DNA of 64,000 nucleotides. It comes from Sandaracinaceae bacterium (lineage in GTDB: Bacteria; Myxococcota_A; Polyangia; Polyangiales; Sandaracinaceae). The number at the start of each line of letters is the position of its first letter. Position 1 is the stretch's first letter. Shown piece by piece: positions 25,816 to 32,878 of this stretch. The position numbers and the translations under genes were made by a program. Location: positions 1 to 64,000 of the forward strand of contig JAVJQK010000134.1 of assembly GCA_040218145.1 (NCBI GenBank), written 5' to 3'. Below the pieces are notes generated by a model. The model made no database searches and was not told the origin of the DNA. It worked only from the letters and a program-made list of their open reading frames with translations.

Positions 25816-26823
25816 CTACTGGATGCGCGCGCTGATCTGCACCGCCTGGTTCCAGGCCTCTCCGCGGCCGGAGCGCCGCTCCTCCTCGAACAGCGCGGGG
25901 ATCGCGCCCGCGAGGCAGGGCTCGAAGCCGCTCTCCGCCGTCGTCGTCTGGCTCACCTCGAGCTCGGGCTCGTAGACGTCGTAGCTGCCCATGTCGCGGA
26001 GCCGGGTCGCGTAGCGGATCACCAGCTCCGCGGACGCGCTGCGGTCGTGGCGCTCGTCCCAGTCGGAGATGAAGCACTCGGCGATCGCGCGCTGCCCCTC
26101 CTCGGACGCGAGCCGCTCCCGGATGGCGGTGTGGCTGGTCATCTCGCGGCCCTCGAGGTCGGGCATCTGCACGGAGACCTGCACCGCGTCGACCGTGGGG
26201 CGGCTCTGCTCGCCGGTGAAGAAGCGCTCGGCCGGCTCGTCGCCATCGAAGGTCGTGATGTCGAGGCCCTCGTAGCGCAGGCGCGCCAGCGCGCGGCGCA
26301 CGGCGACCCGGCCGGGGTAGCCGGGCACCGTCGAGCGGAAGCAGTGGTCGGCGGTGCGGGCGCCGCGCTCGCGCGCCTCGGCGTCGCGGGCCGTGCGCAA
26401 GATCAGCTCCGCCGCGCCGCAGGCGATGTCCGGAGGCACGGGGGCGTCCTGCTCGCGGAACCGGTCGAAGGAGATCTGGTAGGTGTCGATGGCGCCCTCC
26501 CAGTCTCCGGCCTCCGCCTGCGCCTCCGCGGCCGCCGCGAGCACCTCCGCCGCCACCGACGTGATCCGGTACTGGCAGCGGTGCTCGACGCAGATCTGAT
26601 CGCTCGTGCAATCGTCTCGCCCGCTGCAGGTGGAGCCCGCGGCGGGGCGCCGCGACGCTTGCGCGCGCTGCCCGCGGTCGTCGACCGGTGCGGGCCCCTC
26701 GCCCGTGCCCTCGTCGCCACGCTCCTCGGCTGCGGGCTCCTCCGCGCCGAGCGGCTCGGCCTTGGGGCGGCAGCCGGCGATGAGGCAGAGCGAGGCGAGC
26801 GCGAGGATCCAGCGTGAGCTCAT
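25816..26823 (-). CDS. Predicted lipoprotein with helical-repeat region
   Basis: Encodes 335 residues. MSSRWILALASLCLIAGC is a lipoprotein signal (lipobox IAGC). After a charged linker there is a short Cys-containing segment, CSGRDDCTSDQICVEHRCQ, typical of myxobacterial secreted proteins. Then come TPR-like helices (LAAAAEAQAEAGDWEGAIDT), and a C-terminal half of unknown fold with FDGDEPAERFFTGEQSRP. It lies 45 bp upstream of uppP and 73 bp after the DUF3570 gene, all on the minus strand. I recognise no specific family. Confidence 0.75.
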   Translation of the reverse strand: MSSRWILALASLCLIAGCRPKAEPLGAEEPAAEERGDEGTGEGPAPVDDRGQRAQASRRPAAGSTCSGRDDCTSDQICVEHRCQYRITSVAAEVLAAAAEAQAEAGDWEGAIDTYQISFDRFREQDAPVPPDIACGAAELILRTARDAEARERGARTADHCFRSTVPGYPGRVAVRRALARLRYEGLDITTFDGDEPAERFFTGEQSRPTVDAVQVSVQMPDLEGREMTSHTAIRERLASEEGQRAIAECFISDWDERHDRSASAELVIRYATRLRDMGSYDVYEPELEVSQTTTAESGFEPCLAGAIPALFEEERRSGRGEAWNQAVQISARIQ

Positions 26824-26896
26824 GGCGGCGAACGCTACTCAGACTGGGCGTCGGACGCCAGCGCCAAGCCGATCGCCGGGTCCCCCGGGAGACGCC

Positions 26897-28123
26897 TCAG
26901 AAGACGACCTCGAGCCCGAGCGTCGCGTTGATGGAGTTGTTGTTCGGGACGCCCACGCGCCCGTAGCGGAAGCTCGGGAACTCGTGGTGCACGAACGCGC
27001 CGGCGAGGACCAGGCGGAAGCTCTGGAAGGGGCCGAGCGAGGCCCCCTCGCTGCCCGGCGTCACGGTCCAGATCAGCTGCGCGCCGGCCAGGTAGCTCTC
27101 CATGTCGCTCAGCTCGCGGTCGCCCGTGAAGTACTGGCCGCGTGGACGCAGCGCGTAGTCGTCCGAGAAGAACGCGGCCGCGCCCTGTCGGTAGTAGCGG
27201 CCGCGGACCCGGAAGCGCAGCGCGCCGTCGATCGACTGCTCGTAGGCCAGCTCCGCGGTGATCGAGCGGACGTCCCAGTTGTCCCGGTAGGCGCGGCCGC
27301 TGGCCTGCAACGCGCCGCTCAGGGGCTCGATCCAGAGTCGCGCCGCGAGCGCGCCCGCGTACCGGAACCGATGCTCCGGGTGGTTCTCCTGGGCCGCGGA
27401 TCGGCCCAGCCAGACGGCGCGATAGGGGTTGCTCTGGAAGCCGTCGACGAGCTGCGCGGTGACGGTGGCCTGGGTCACGAAGATGGGCGCCCAGGCCTGG
27501 GTCCAGCTGCCCTGGAAGGTCTGGAGATCGATGTCCAGCGAGGCGCGATCGGTGTCGGTGTCGTCGAAGCAGCCCTCGCTCGAGTCGAGTCGCCGGCGCT
27601 CGACCGCCTCCTGGACGCGTGGCTGGTTGAGGTTGCACACCTGGTCGAAGCCGCGCGCGTAGCTGAGATCGAAGGTCGTGTTGCGCTCGAAGAGATCCGT
27701 GCGCGCGCCGACGGTGAAGCTGTGTGAGCGGTAGTCGTTCTCGAAGCCGTAGCTGTAGCTCGCGCGGAGGCTGCCGTACTGGCTGCGCGCCTGGAAGCCG
27801 CCCGTCACCACCGACCGGAAGTCCGTGAGGCTCGCGCTCGAGATCGCGTCCACGTCCGCGCTCGGCGCGTCGACGATGGCCACGCTCGCGCCGCTGACGA
27901 TGTCGGCGTCATAGCTCACGTTGAGGGTCAGCTCGTCCGCGGGGTCGATCCGGAGGTTGGCCCGCGGGTTGATCACGAGCATCTCGAGCGGGCCGCCGAA
28001 CTCGTAGAAGAGCGTCGAGTAGAGATCGAACTGACCCGCGTCCGCCGTCGCCACGCTCGGCGACGCGACCGCGCCTGCGAGGAGCGACGCGAGCAGGAGC
28101 GCGCGCTGGGCTCTCAGTTGCAC
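26897..28123 (-). CDS. DUF3570 outer-membrane beta-barrel-like protein
   Basis: Encodes about 408 residues from a GTG at 28123, which overlaps the DUF4266 stop by 10 nt. Signal peptide: VQLRAQRALLLASLLAGAVA, then SPSVATADA. The mature part is rich in amphipathic strands (NLRIDPADELTLNVSYDADI, RSHSFTVGARTDLFERNTTF) and ends LGLEVVF with a terminal Phe, as in outer-membrane barrels. The length and layout match DUF3570 proteins, which are generally found beside DUF4266 genes as here. The molecular function is not established. Confidence 0.85.
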   Translation of the reverse strand: MQLRAQRALLLASLLAGAVASPSVATADAGQFDLYSTLFYEFGGPLEMLVINPRANLRIDPADELTLNVSYDADIVSGASVAIVDAPSADVDAISSASLTDFRSVVTGGFQARSQYGSLRASYSYGFENDYRSHSFTVGARTDLFERNTTFDLSYARGFDQVCNLNQPRVQEAVERRRLDSSEGCFDDTDTDRASLDIDLQTFQGSWTQAWAPIFVTQATVTAQLVDGFQSNPYRAVWLGRSAAQENHPEHRFRYAGALAARLWIEPLSGALQASGRAYRDNWDVRSITAELAYEQSIDGALRFRVRGRYYRQGAAAFFSDDYALRPRGQYFTGDRELSDMESYLAGAQLIWTVTPGSEGASLGPFQSFRLVLAGAFVHHEFPSFRYGRVGVPNNNSINATLGLEVVF

Positions 28124-28341
28124 CCGCAGCCGCCTCCGGTGACCGCGCCGGCGCCGTAGCTGCCCTCGCGGTTGGTCAAGACGTGCTCCTCCTGCGCCGC
28201 GGCGGTGCCCTCGGAGCCGAAGGTCATGGCCGGATCGGCGAGGTACTCGCGCTCCTCGGGCCTCACCATCACGCACCCGGAGGCGAGCACGAGCGCGAGG
28301 AGCACCAAGAGGAGCGCGCTAAAAGAAGACCGTGAATCCAC
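28114..28341 (-). CDS. DUF4266 small lipoprotein
   Basis: Encodes 75 residues from a GTG. MDSRSSFSALLLVLLALVLA is followed by the lipobox ASGC. The mature ~52 residues hold the DUF4266 signature VRPEEREYLADPAM and end in the strongly conserved GGGCGCN, with two closely spaced Cys residues. It overlaps the gene upstream by 23 nt and the DUF3570 gene by 10 nt, so all three are surely co-expressed. The C-terminal Cys pair could bind metal or be modified; no function is established. Confidence 0.9.
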   Translation of the reverse strand: MDSRSSFSALLLVLLALVLASGCVMVRPEEREYLADPAMTFGSEGTAAAQEEHVLTNREGSYGAGAVTGGGCGCN

Positions 28342-29107
28342 CGGTGATCTCCTCGAGCGCGGTCACGCGATCTTCGTCGAAGAAGGCATAGCCGCGCGCT
28401 TCGATGCGGAAGGTGAGGCGGTAGCGGAAGCCGAAGCGCAGGCCGCCGCCGCCATAGAGGACGCCGACCATGCCGCTCTCGAAGAGGAACGTGTCCGCGT
28501 TCGGGTCGACGACCGCGAAGCCGCCTCCCACCGTGAAGAAGGGGACGACGGGGGACTCGGGCCAGATGTTGATGAGCGGGCCGCCCGACGCCATCAGCAG
28601 CCGCCCCGAGTCGCCGACCGAGCCGCCGAGGTTCAGCTCCAGCTCGAGCTCCGGCGCGAGGTTGAGGGCCGGGCGGACGGCCATGAACCCGTTGAAGAAC
28701 CCGAGGATGCCGAACTGAACCGCGATCTCGCCGGTGGCCGAGGGCAGCGGCGGGGGCGCGAACACCTCCGGCAGGAATCGTCCGCCGGTCGCCTCCTCCT
28801 GCGAGACCTGGTGGTTGTAGACGGTGTCGCCATGGATCCAGGCGAACGTCCCGTCGGGCAGCTCGACCCGGAACCAGTAGCCGGTGCTCGCGCGCTGGGC
28901 GACGCGGAACACGTCCCCTCGCTCGGCGCTCCGTACCCGCTGGAAGCTGCCGCCCGGGCCGGAGCGGAGATCGGTCCGCTCGACGATCACCCGCGCGTAG
29001 ACCCCCTGGGCCATCTCCTCCTCGCCCTCGGCCGCCTCGCCCTGCGCGAAGGCCACGCCGGAGGAGAGCAGCAGGGACACGGCGAGGGCCGCGAGAGATC
29101 GCGTCAA
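28319..29107 (-). CDS. SH3-domain plus beta-barrel-like envelope protein
   Basis: Encodes 262 residues from a TTG that overlaps the upstream stop as TTGA. Signal peptide: LTRSLAALAVSLLLSSGVAF, cut near AQG. Residues ~35-100 form a bacterial SH3 domain (RVIVERTDLRSGPGGSFQRV, WFRVELPDGTFAWIHGD). The rest, from GEIAVQFGILGFFNGFMAVR onward, alternates polar and hydrophobic residues, is Gly-rich and ends GGFTVFF with terminal Phe, like a small outer-membrane barrel. SH3 domains of this type often bind peptidoglycan, so it may bridge wall and outer membrane. That is inference. Confidence 0.75.
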   Translation of the reverse strand: MTRSLAALAVSLLLSSGVAFAQGEAAEGEEEMAQGVYARVIVERTDLRSGPGGSFQRVRSAERGDVFRVAQRASTGYWFRVELPDGTFAWIHGDTVYNHQVSQEEATGGRFLPEVFAPPPLPSATGEIAVQFGILGFFNGFMAVRPALNLAPELELELNLGGSVGDSGRLLMASGGPLINIWPESPVVPFFTVGGGFAVVDPNADTFLFESGMVGVLYGGGGLRFGFRYRLTFRIEARGYAFFDEDRVTALEEITGGFTVFF

Positions 29108-29577
29108 AGCGCGCCTCGGCTGATCCACTGCGCGATCATGTCGGCGCAGGGGTCCGACTCCGGGAAGATCTGCCGCGGGTGCGAGTCCAGGTTGGTCGGG
29201 CGCCGATAAAAGGCGCTCGAGAGCGGATCGGACTGCACGGTGGCGCGCACCTCTTCGAGGTTGAAGATGTAGTCCGCGCTGATGTCCCCTCCCACCACGA
29301 CGCCATCCTCGCATACGGGAGGCGCGTCGGTGGTGTCCATCAACGTCAGCTGAGCGCGCTCGGCGTGGCAGCCGCTCTCGCCCGACTCGCCGCCCGCGCA
29401 GCTCTTGGCCGTGAGGATGTTCGGCTGGATCTCACAGTAGAAGAAGTCCTCGTCGAGCTGCAGATCCGGCGGCACGATGTTGTCGCCGAGGTCCACCGTG
29501 CCGCATGCGGCGAGGGCGCCACCCGAGAGGATCACGAGGACCGCCGCCCCAACGGCCGCGTAGAGGGAACACCGCAT
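29104..29577 (-). CDS. Small lipoprotein with cytochrome-c-like CH motif
   Basis: Encodes 157 residues. MRCSLYAAVGAAVLVILSGG, then ALAAC, is a lipoprotein signal. The mature part starts CGTVDLGDNIVPPDLQLDED and contains YCEIQPNILTAKSCAGGESG followed by ESGCHAE. This resembles the QPIL...C..C.GCH segment of secreted cytochrome-c-like domains, though the spacing between Cys residues is larger than CxxCH, so heme binding is uncertain. The C-terminus has SHPRQIFPESDPCADMIAQW, also seen near such domains. First gene of the overlapping SH3-DUF4266-DUF3570 run. Confidence 0.7.
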   Translation of the reverse strand: MRCSLYAAVGAAVLVILSGGALAACGTVDLGDNIVPPDLQLDEDFFYCEIQPNILTAKSCAGGESGESGCHAERAQLTLMDTTDAPPVCEDGVVVGGDISADYIFNLEEVRATVQSDPLSSAFYRRPTNLDSHPRQIFPESDPCADMIAQWISRGAL

Positions 29578-29725
29578 CACGCGCAAGAGTGCCAAAGCTC
29601 TCCTTCCAGGGTCAACGCGCCACGGTGCGCGGGGCGGTCGTTCTCGCCACCGCGGTCGATTCGGTCGGGCACCAGAGGGAGATTGAGCGAGCGCGGGCCG
29701 TCTCCTACTCTTCCGCGCAGAGGGG

Positions 29726-30313
29726 ATGAACATGATTCCGAACAGATGGGTCGGGGTAGGGTTGGCGAGCGCGCTCGCGCTCGGGTGCGGAGGCGCGCAG
29801 GACGTCGGCGAGACGACCGGGGGGCCGCTCGAGGAGGCGCCGCCCGAGCCGGCGGGGCCGGTGTCGGCGAGCGGCACCGAGGAGGCGCGCGTCACGGTGG
29901 GCGAGGCCGGCGGGACGCTCTCGCTGACGAACGGGGCGCGGCTCGAGATCCCTCGGGGCGCGCTGGCCGGAGACACCGAGGTGGCGCTCCAGGTCGGCGC
30001 GGACGGACGCGCCTTCTCGGACGCCGAGCGTCAGCGCCCCCTCGGCCCCATGATCAACGTCAACCCCGCGATCCTCGCGATCGAGGGGACGGCGTTCACG
30101 GTCTCGATCCCCGAGCAGCCGCTGCCGAGCGGCTTCGAGCAGAGCGATCTCGCCTTCGCGATGGAGGAGGTCGACGCGGAGCAGCGCGCGATCGACACGC
30201 TGGGCACGCAGACCCGCTGGCAGTTCTATCCGGTCCGGGTCGAGAACGGCCGCTTCCGCGCAGAGATCGGGGGCCTGCCCGGGCACCGCCTGCAGTTCGG
30301 CGTGGCTCGTTGA
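29726..30313 (+). CDS. Lipoprotein with ZU5-like domain
   Basis: Encodes 195 residues; ATG codons at 29726 and 29732 are both possible, with AGAGGGG just upstream. Signal: MIPNRWVGVGLASALALGC (lipobox ALGC). After a Glu/Pro-rich linker, TVGEAGGTLSLTNGARLEIP, then RGALAGDTEVAL, has the GG...IPxGAL pattern of ZU5-like beta domains, which occur in bacterial surface proteins. The rest (INVNPAILAIEGTAFTVSIP) is beta-rich. Its stop overlaps the TTG start of the dipeptidase gene (TTGA), so the two are coupled. Confidence 0.75.
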   Translation: MNMIPNRWVGVGLASALALGCGGAQDVGETTGGPLEEAPPEPAGPVSASGTEEARVTVGEAGGTLSLTNGARLEIPRGALAGDTEVALQVGADGRAFSDAERQRPLGPMINVNPAILAIEGTAFTVSIPEQPLPSGFEQSDLAFAMEEVDAEQRAIDTLGTQTRWQFYPVRVENGRFRAEIGGLPGHRLQFGVAR

Positions 30314-31362
30314 ACGTCTCTACGCCAGACGAGGTCGCGGCCCGCCTCGCGGGCGTCTCGCTCGACGCCGTGCAGCTCGTGCGCAGCGTCGAGGTGGTCG
30401 ATCTGCACCTCGAGACCTTCATCCCGCCGCGCCTCTTCCGCTACGACCTGCACGCGCGCCACGACCGGCACTGGCTCGGGGGGCGCTTCTTCGGTCACCT
30501 CGACTTCCCGCGCGCGCTCGACGCGGGCCTGACCGGTGGCATGTGGTCCATCGCGACCAACATCGCGCGCGGGGCCGAGGGGCGATGGCGCGCGCTGAGG
30601 GACAACGTGCGCGGGCTTCGCGCGGCGCTCGAGGGGACGGGCGGCCGCTTCGAGGTCGTGCGGGATCACGCCGGCTACCGGGCGGCGCGCGAGCGAGGGG
30701 CGCACGCCGCGCTGATCTCGGTGCAGGGCGGCAACGCGCTCGAGGCCGCGCCCTCCGCCGCGGCGCTCGAGGACATCGTGCGCGTGACCGTGGTGCACCT
30801 GAGCAACTCGGTCTTCGGCGCCACCTCGAGCCCCGTCTCCTTCGGCCGGGCCGGGCTCACCGCCGCGGGGCGGCGACACGTGGAGGAGCTGAACGCGGCG
30901 CGCATCTTCGTCGATCTCTCCCACATCGATCGCCGCGGCTTCTGGGACGCGCTCGACGTGCACGCGCGCGACTTGCCGCCGATCGTCACGCACACCGGGC
31001 TGACCGGGGTCAAGGATCACTGGCGCAACATCGACGACGAACAGGCTCGCGCGATCGCCGATCGGGGCGGCGTGGTCGGGATCATGTTCGAGCCCAACTT
31101 CCTGCGCGCGCGCGGCATGCCGAACGACGCCTCGATGGTGGTCGCGCACCTCGAGCACCTGGTGAACGTGGCCGGAGAGGACGCGGCGGCCCTCGGCAGC
31201 GACTACGACGGCGCGATCACCCCGCCGCCCGATCTGCGCGACGGGTTCACGGCGTACTACCGCGTGGTGCAGCGACTGCTGGACGCGGGGTGGGCGGAGC
31301 CCCGGATCGAGAAGGTGCTCGGCGCGAGCTTCCTCCGCTCCTTCGCCGCGCTGCGGCCCTGA
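30310..31362 (+). CDS. M19 (renal dipeptidase-type) homologue with altered metal ligands
   Basis: Encodes 350 residues from a TTG overlapping the previous stop. The fold and landmarks of membrane dipeptidase are present: VVDLHLETF near the start, ALISVQGGNALE, IFVDLSHIDRRGFWDAL (H205), PPIVTHTGL (H228), DHWRNIDDEQARAIA and GSDYDGAI. In known M19 enzymes the two zincs are bound by HxD, a bridging Glu in EGG, and two His. Here the first motif is H33-L-E35 and the EGG position is Q139-G-G, so two acidic ligands differ. It has no signal peptide and is probably cytosolic. It may be a one-metal enzyme, or act on another substrate. Confidence 0.88.
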   Translation: MNVSTPDEVAARLAGVSLDAVQLVRSVEVVDLHLETFIPPRLFRYDLHARHDRHWLGGRFFGHLDFPRALDAGLTGGMWSIATNIARGAEGRWRALRDNVRGLRAALEGTGGRFEVVRDHAGYRAARERGAHAALISVQGGNALEAAPSAAALEDIVRVTVVHLSNSVFGATSSPVSFGRAGLTAAGRRHVEELNAARIFVDLSHIDRRGFWDALDVHARDLPPIVTHTGLTGVKDHWRNIDDEQARAIADRGGVVGIMFEPNFLRARGMPNDASMVVAHLEHLVNVAGEDAAALGSDYDGAITPPPDLRDGFTAYYRVVQRLLDAGWAEPRIEKVLGASFLRSFAALRP

Positions 31363-31374
31363 GCGGGCGCCGCC

Positions 31375-31764
31375 TCAGCGCTCGGCGATGCAGATGTCGA
31401 GCTCTCGCTGCGCGCGCGCGCCGATCGGGGGACAGGCGGTCGTGGCCGAGGCCCACCGGTCGCGGCACGTCGCGCAGGGCTGCGCCTCGAAGAGACAGTC
31501 GTCGAGCGCGAAACGCGCCCGCTCCATGCACAGCGTGTTGTCGATGATCTGGTCGGTGAAGCGCTCGTAGACCGCGTCGAAGCAGAGCGCCTCGATCTCG
31601 TTGAGCCGGTACGGCGGGCAGCCCTCGTCCGGCCAGGCGCCGCACGCGCAGAAGCGGGTGATGGGGATCTCGACGTTCTGGTGCCGCGCCCCCGCCCCCG
31701 ACGGGGGAGGGCTGCTGCAGGCGGCGAGGCAGAGGCACGCGGCGATCGCCGCTCGAACGTCCAT
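31375..31764 (-). CDS. Small Cys-rich lipoprotein
   Basis: Encodes 129 residues. MDVRAAIAACLCLAAC is a lipoprotein signal (lipobox LAAC). The mature protein has about eleven Cys residues in short spaced groups: FCACGAWPDEGC, EALCFDAVYERF, DNTLCMERARFALDDC and QPCATCRDRWASATTAC. Probably several disulfide-bonded helical pairs in the envelope. No family is recognised. It is convergent with the dipeptidase gene (12 nt between stops) and divergent from the inositol monophosphatase gene. Confidence 0.7.
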   Translation of the reverse strand: MDVRAAIAACLCLAACSSPPPSGAGARHQNVEIPITRFCACGAWPDEGCPPYRLNEIEALCFDAVYERFTDQIIDNTLCMERARFALDDCLFEAQPCATCRDRWASATTACPPIGARAQRELDICIAER

Positions 31765-31834
31765 GTGCACGACCGACGAATACCGCAGTCTCGCCCCACA
31801 TCGAAGCGCGTAATCCGTTTCGCACCGCGCGGCG

Positions 31835-31883
31835 AGCGCGTAAGCCGCTACGCGCTGTGGTGCCCCGAATTCACAGCGTGAAT
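31835..31883. promoter_or_regulatory. Two inverted repeats upstream of the inositol-phosphatase gene
   Basis: AGCGCGTA (31835-31842) pairs with TACGCGCT (31849-31856) across a 6-bp spacer, and ATTCAC (31869-31874) pairs with GTGAAT (31878-31883) across AGC. The second, a 15-bp palindrome, has the size and form of a dimeric regulator operator. Both lie in the divergent gap between 31764 and 31967. The rest of the gap holds nothing I can name. Confidence 0.35.
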
Positions 31884-31966
31884 CACCGGCCTCGCCCTCG
31901 GTTCCGGCCACCTGGCCGAAATTGGTCCCGCGGCCCGTTGGTCCGCCCGTTGCTTTGCTTCCGGGC

Positions 31967-32788
31967 GTGGACGACCTCCCCGCGCTGCTGGAACGGACCG
32001 TCGCGATCGCCGAAGAGGCGGGCGCGCTCCTCCTCGAGGGGTTCCGTGGCGCGCCCGCCGTGGAGGCGAAGGGGGAGGGCGGGGACCTCGTCACGGCGTA
32101 CGACCGACGCTGCGAGGCGCTGCTGCGGGACCGGCTCTCACCCCTCGTACCGGGCGCCCGCGTCGTCGGTGAGGAGGGCGGCGGCGAGCCGGGCGGGCTG
32201 GCGTGGTACGTCGACCCGATCGACGGCACGAACAACTTCGCCCACGGCCACCCCTGGTTCTGCCTCTCGATCGGCCTCTGGGACGGCGACGCGCCGCTCC
32301 TCGGTGTGGTGCACGCGCCGGCGATGCACCTGATGTACGCCGCGGCGTCGGGACTCGGCTGCCGGCGCAACGGCGCGCCCGCCCACGTCTCCAGCGCGAC
32401 GTCACTGGACGAGGCGCTGATGGCCACGGGGTTCCCGCACGACCGCGCGCGCCGGCCGGACAACAACTACCGGCCCTTCGTCACCCTCGACGCCCGGAGC
32501 CACGGCGTCCGGCGCTGCGCGGCCGCGGCCCTCGAGCTCTCCATGGTCGCGGACGGCGCGTACGACGCCTTCTGGGACGCCGGGTTGAAGCCCTGGGACC
32601 TCGCGGCAGGCATCTTGCTCATCCAGGAAGCAGGCGGGCGCGTCACCGACTTCGCGGGCGCTCCCGTCCGGTTCGTCGACGCCCCACATCCGGGACAAAT
32701 CGTGGCCACGAATGGCCCTCTACATCAGCCCCTGCAGGATGCGCTGGCGCACGCCCGTGCCTTGCCTCCGATCACACAGGTGACATAG
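31967..32788 (+). CDS. Inositol monophosphatase family protein
   Basis: Encodes 273 residues from a GTG. All magnesium-site motifs of the IMPase family are present: GEEGGG (usually GEE), WYVDPIDGTNNFAHG and KPWDLAAGILLIQEAGG. The family hydrolyses myo-inositol phosphate, and some members act on fructose bisphosphate or PAP. Because the inositol-3-phosphate synthase gene is two genes downstream, inositol phosphate is the likely substrate. It starts a long co-directional series that runs to 45282. Confidence 0.95.
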   Translation: MDDLPALLERTVAIAEEAGALLLEGFRGAPAVEAKGEGGDLVTAYDRRCEALLRDRLSPLVPGARVVGEEGGGEPGGLAWYVDPIDGTNNFAHGHPWFCLSIGLWDGDAPLLGVVHAPAMHLMYAAASGLGCRRNGAPAHVSSATSLDEALMATGFPHDRARRPDNNYRPFVTLDARSHGVRRCAAAALELSMVADGAYDAFWDAGLKPWDLAAGILLIQEAGGRVTDFAGAPVRFVDAPHPGQIVATNGPLHQPLQDALAHARALPPITQVT

Positions 32789-32878
32789 TCGCGCCCGGTC
32801 CAGACCGGGTGGGGGGCGGCTGGCGCCAAGCCACGATCAGTGGCACAAGCCCGCCGCCGCCGGAAGGAAGCAGTTCCG

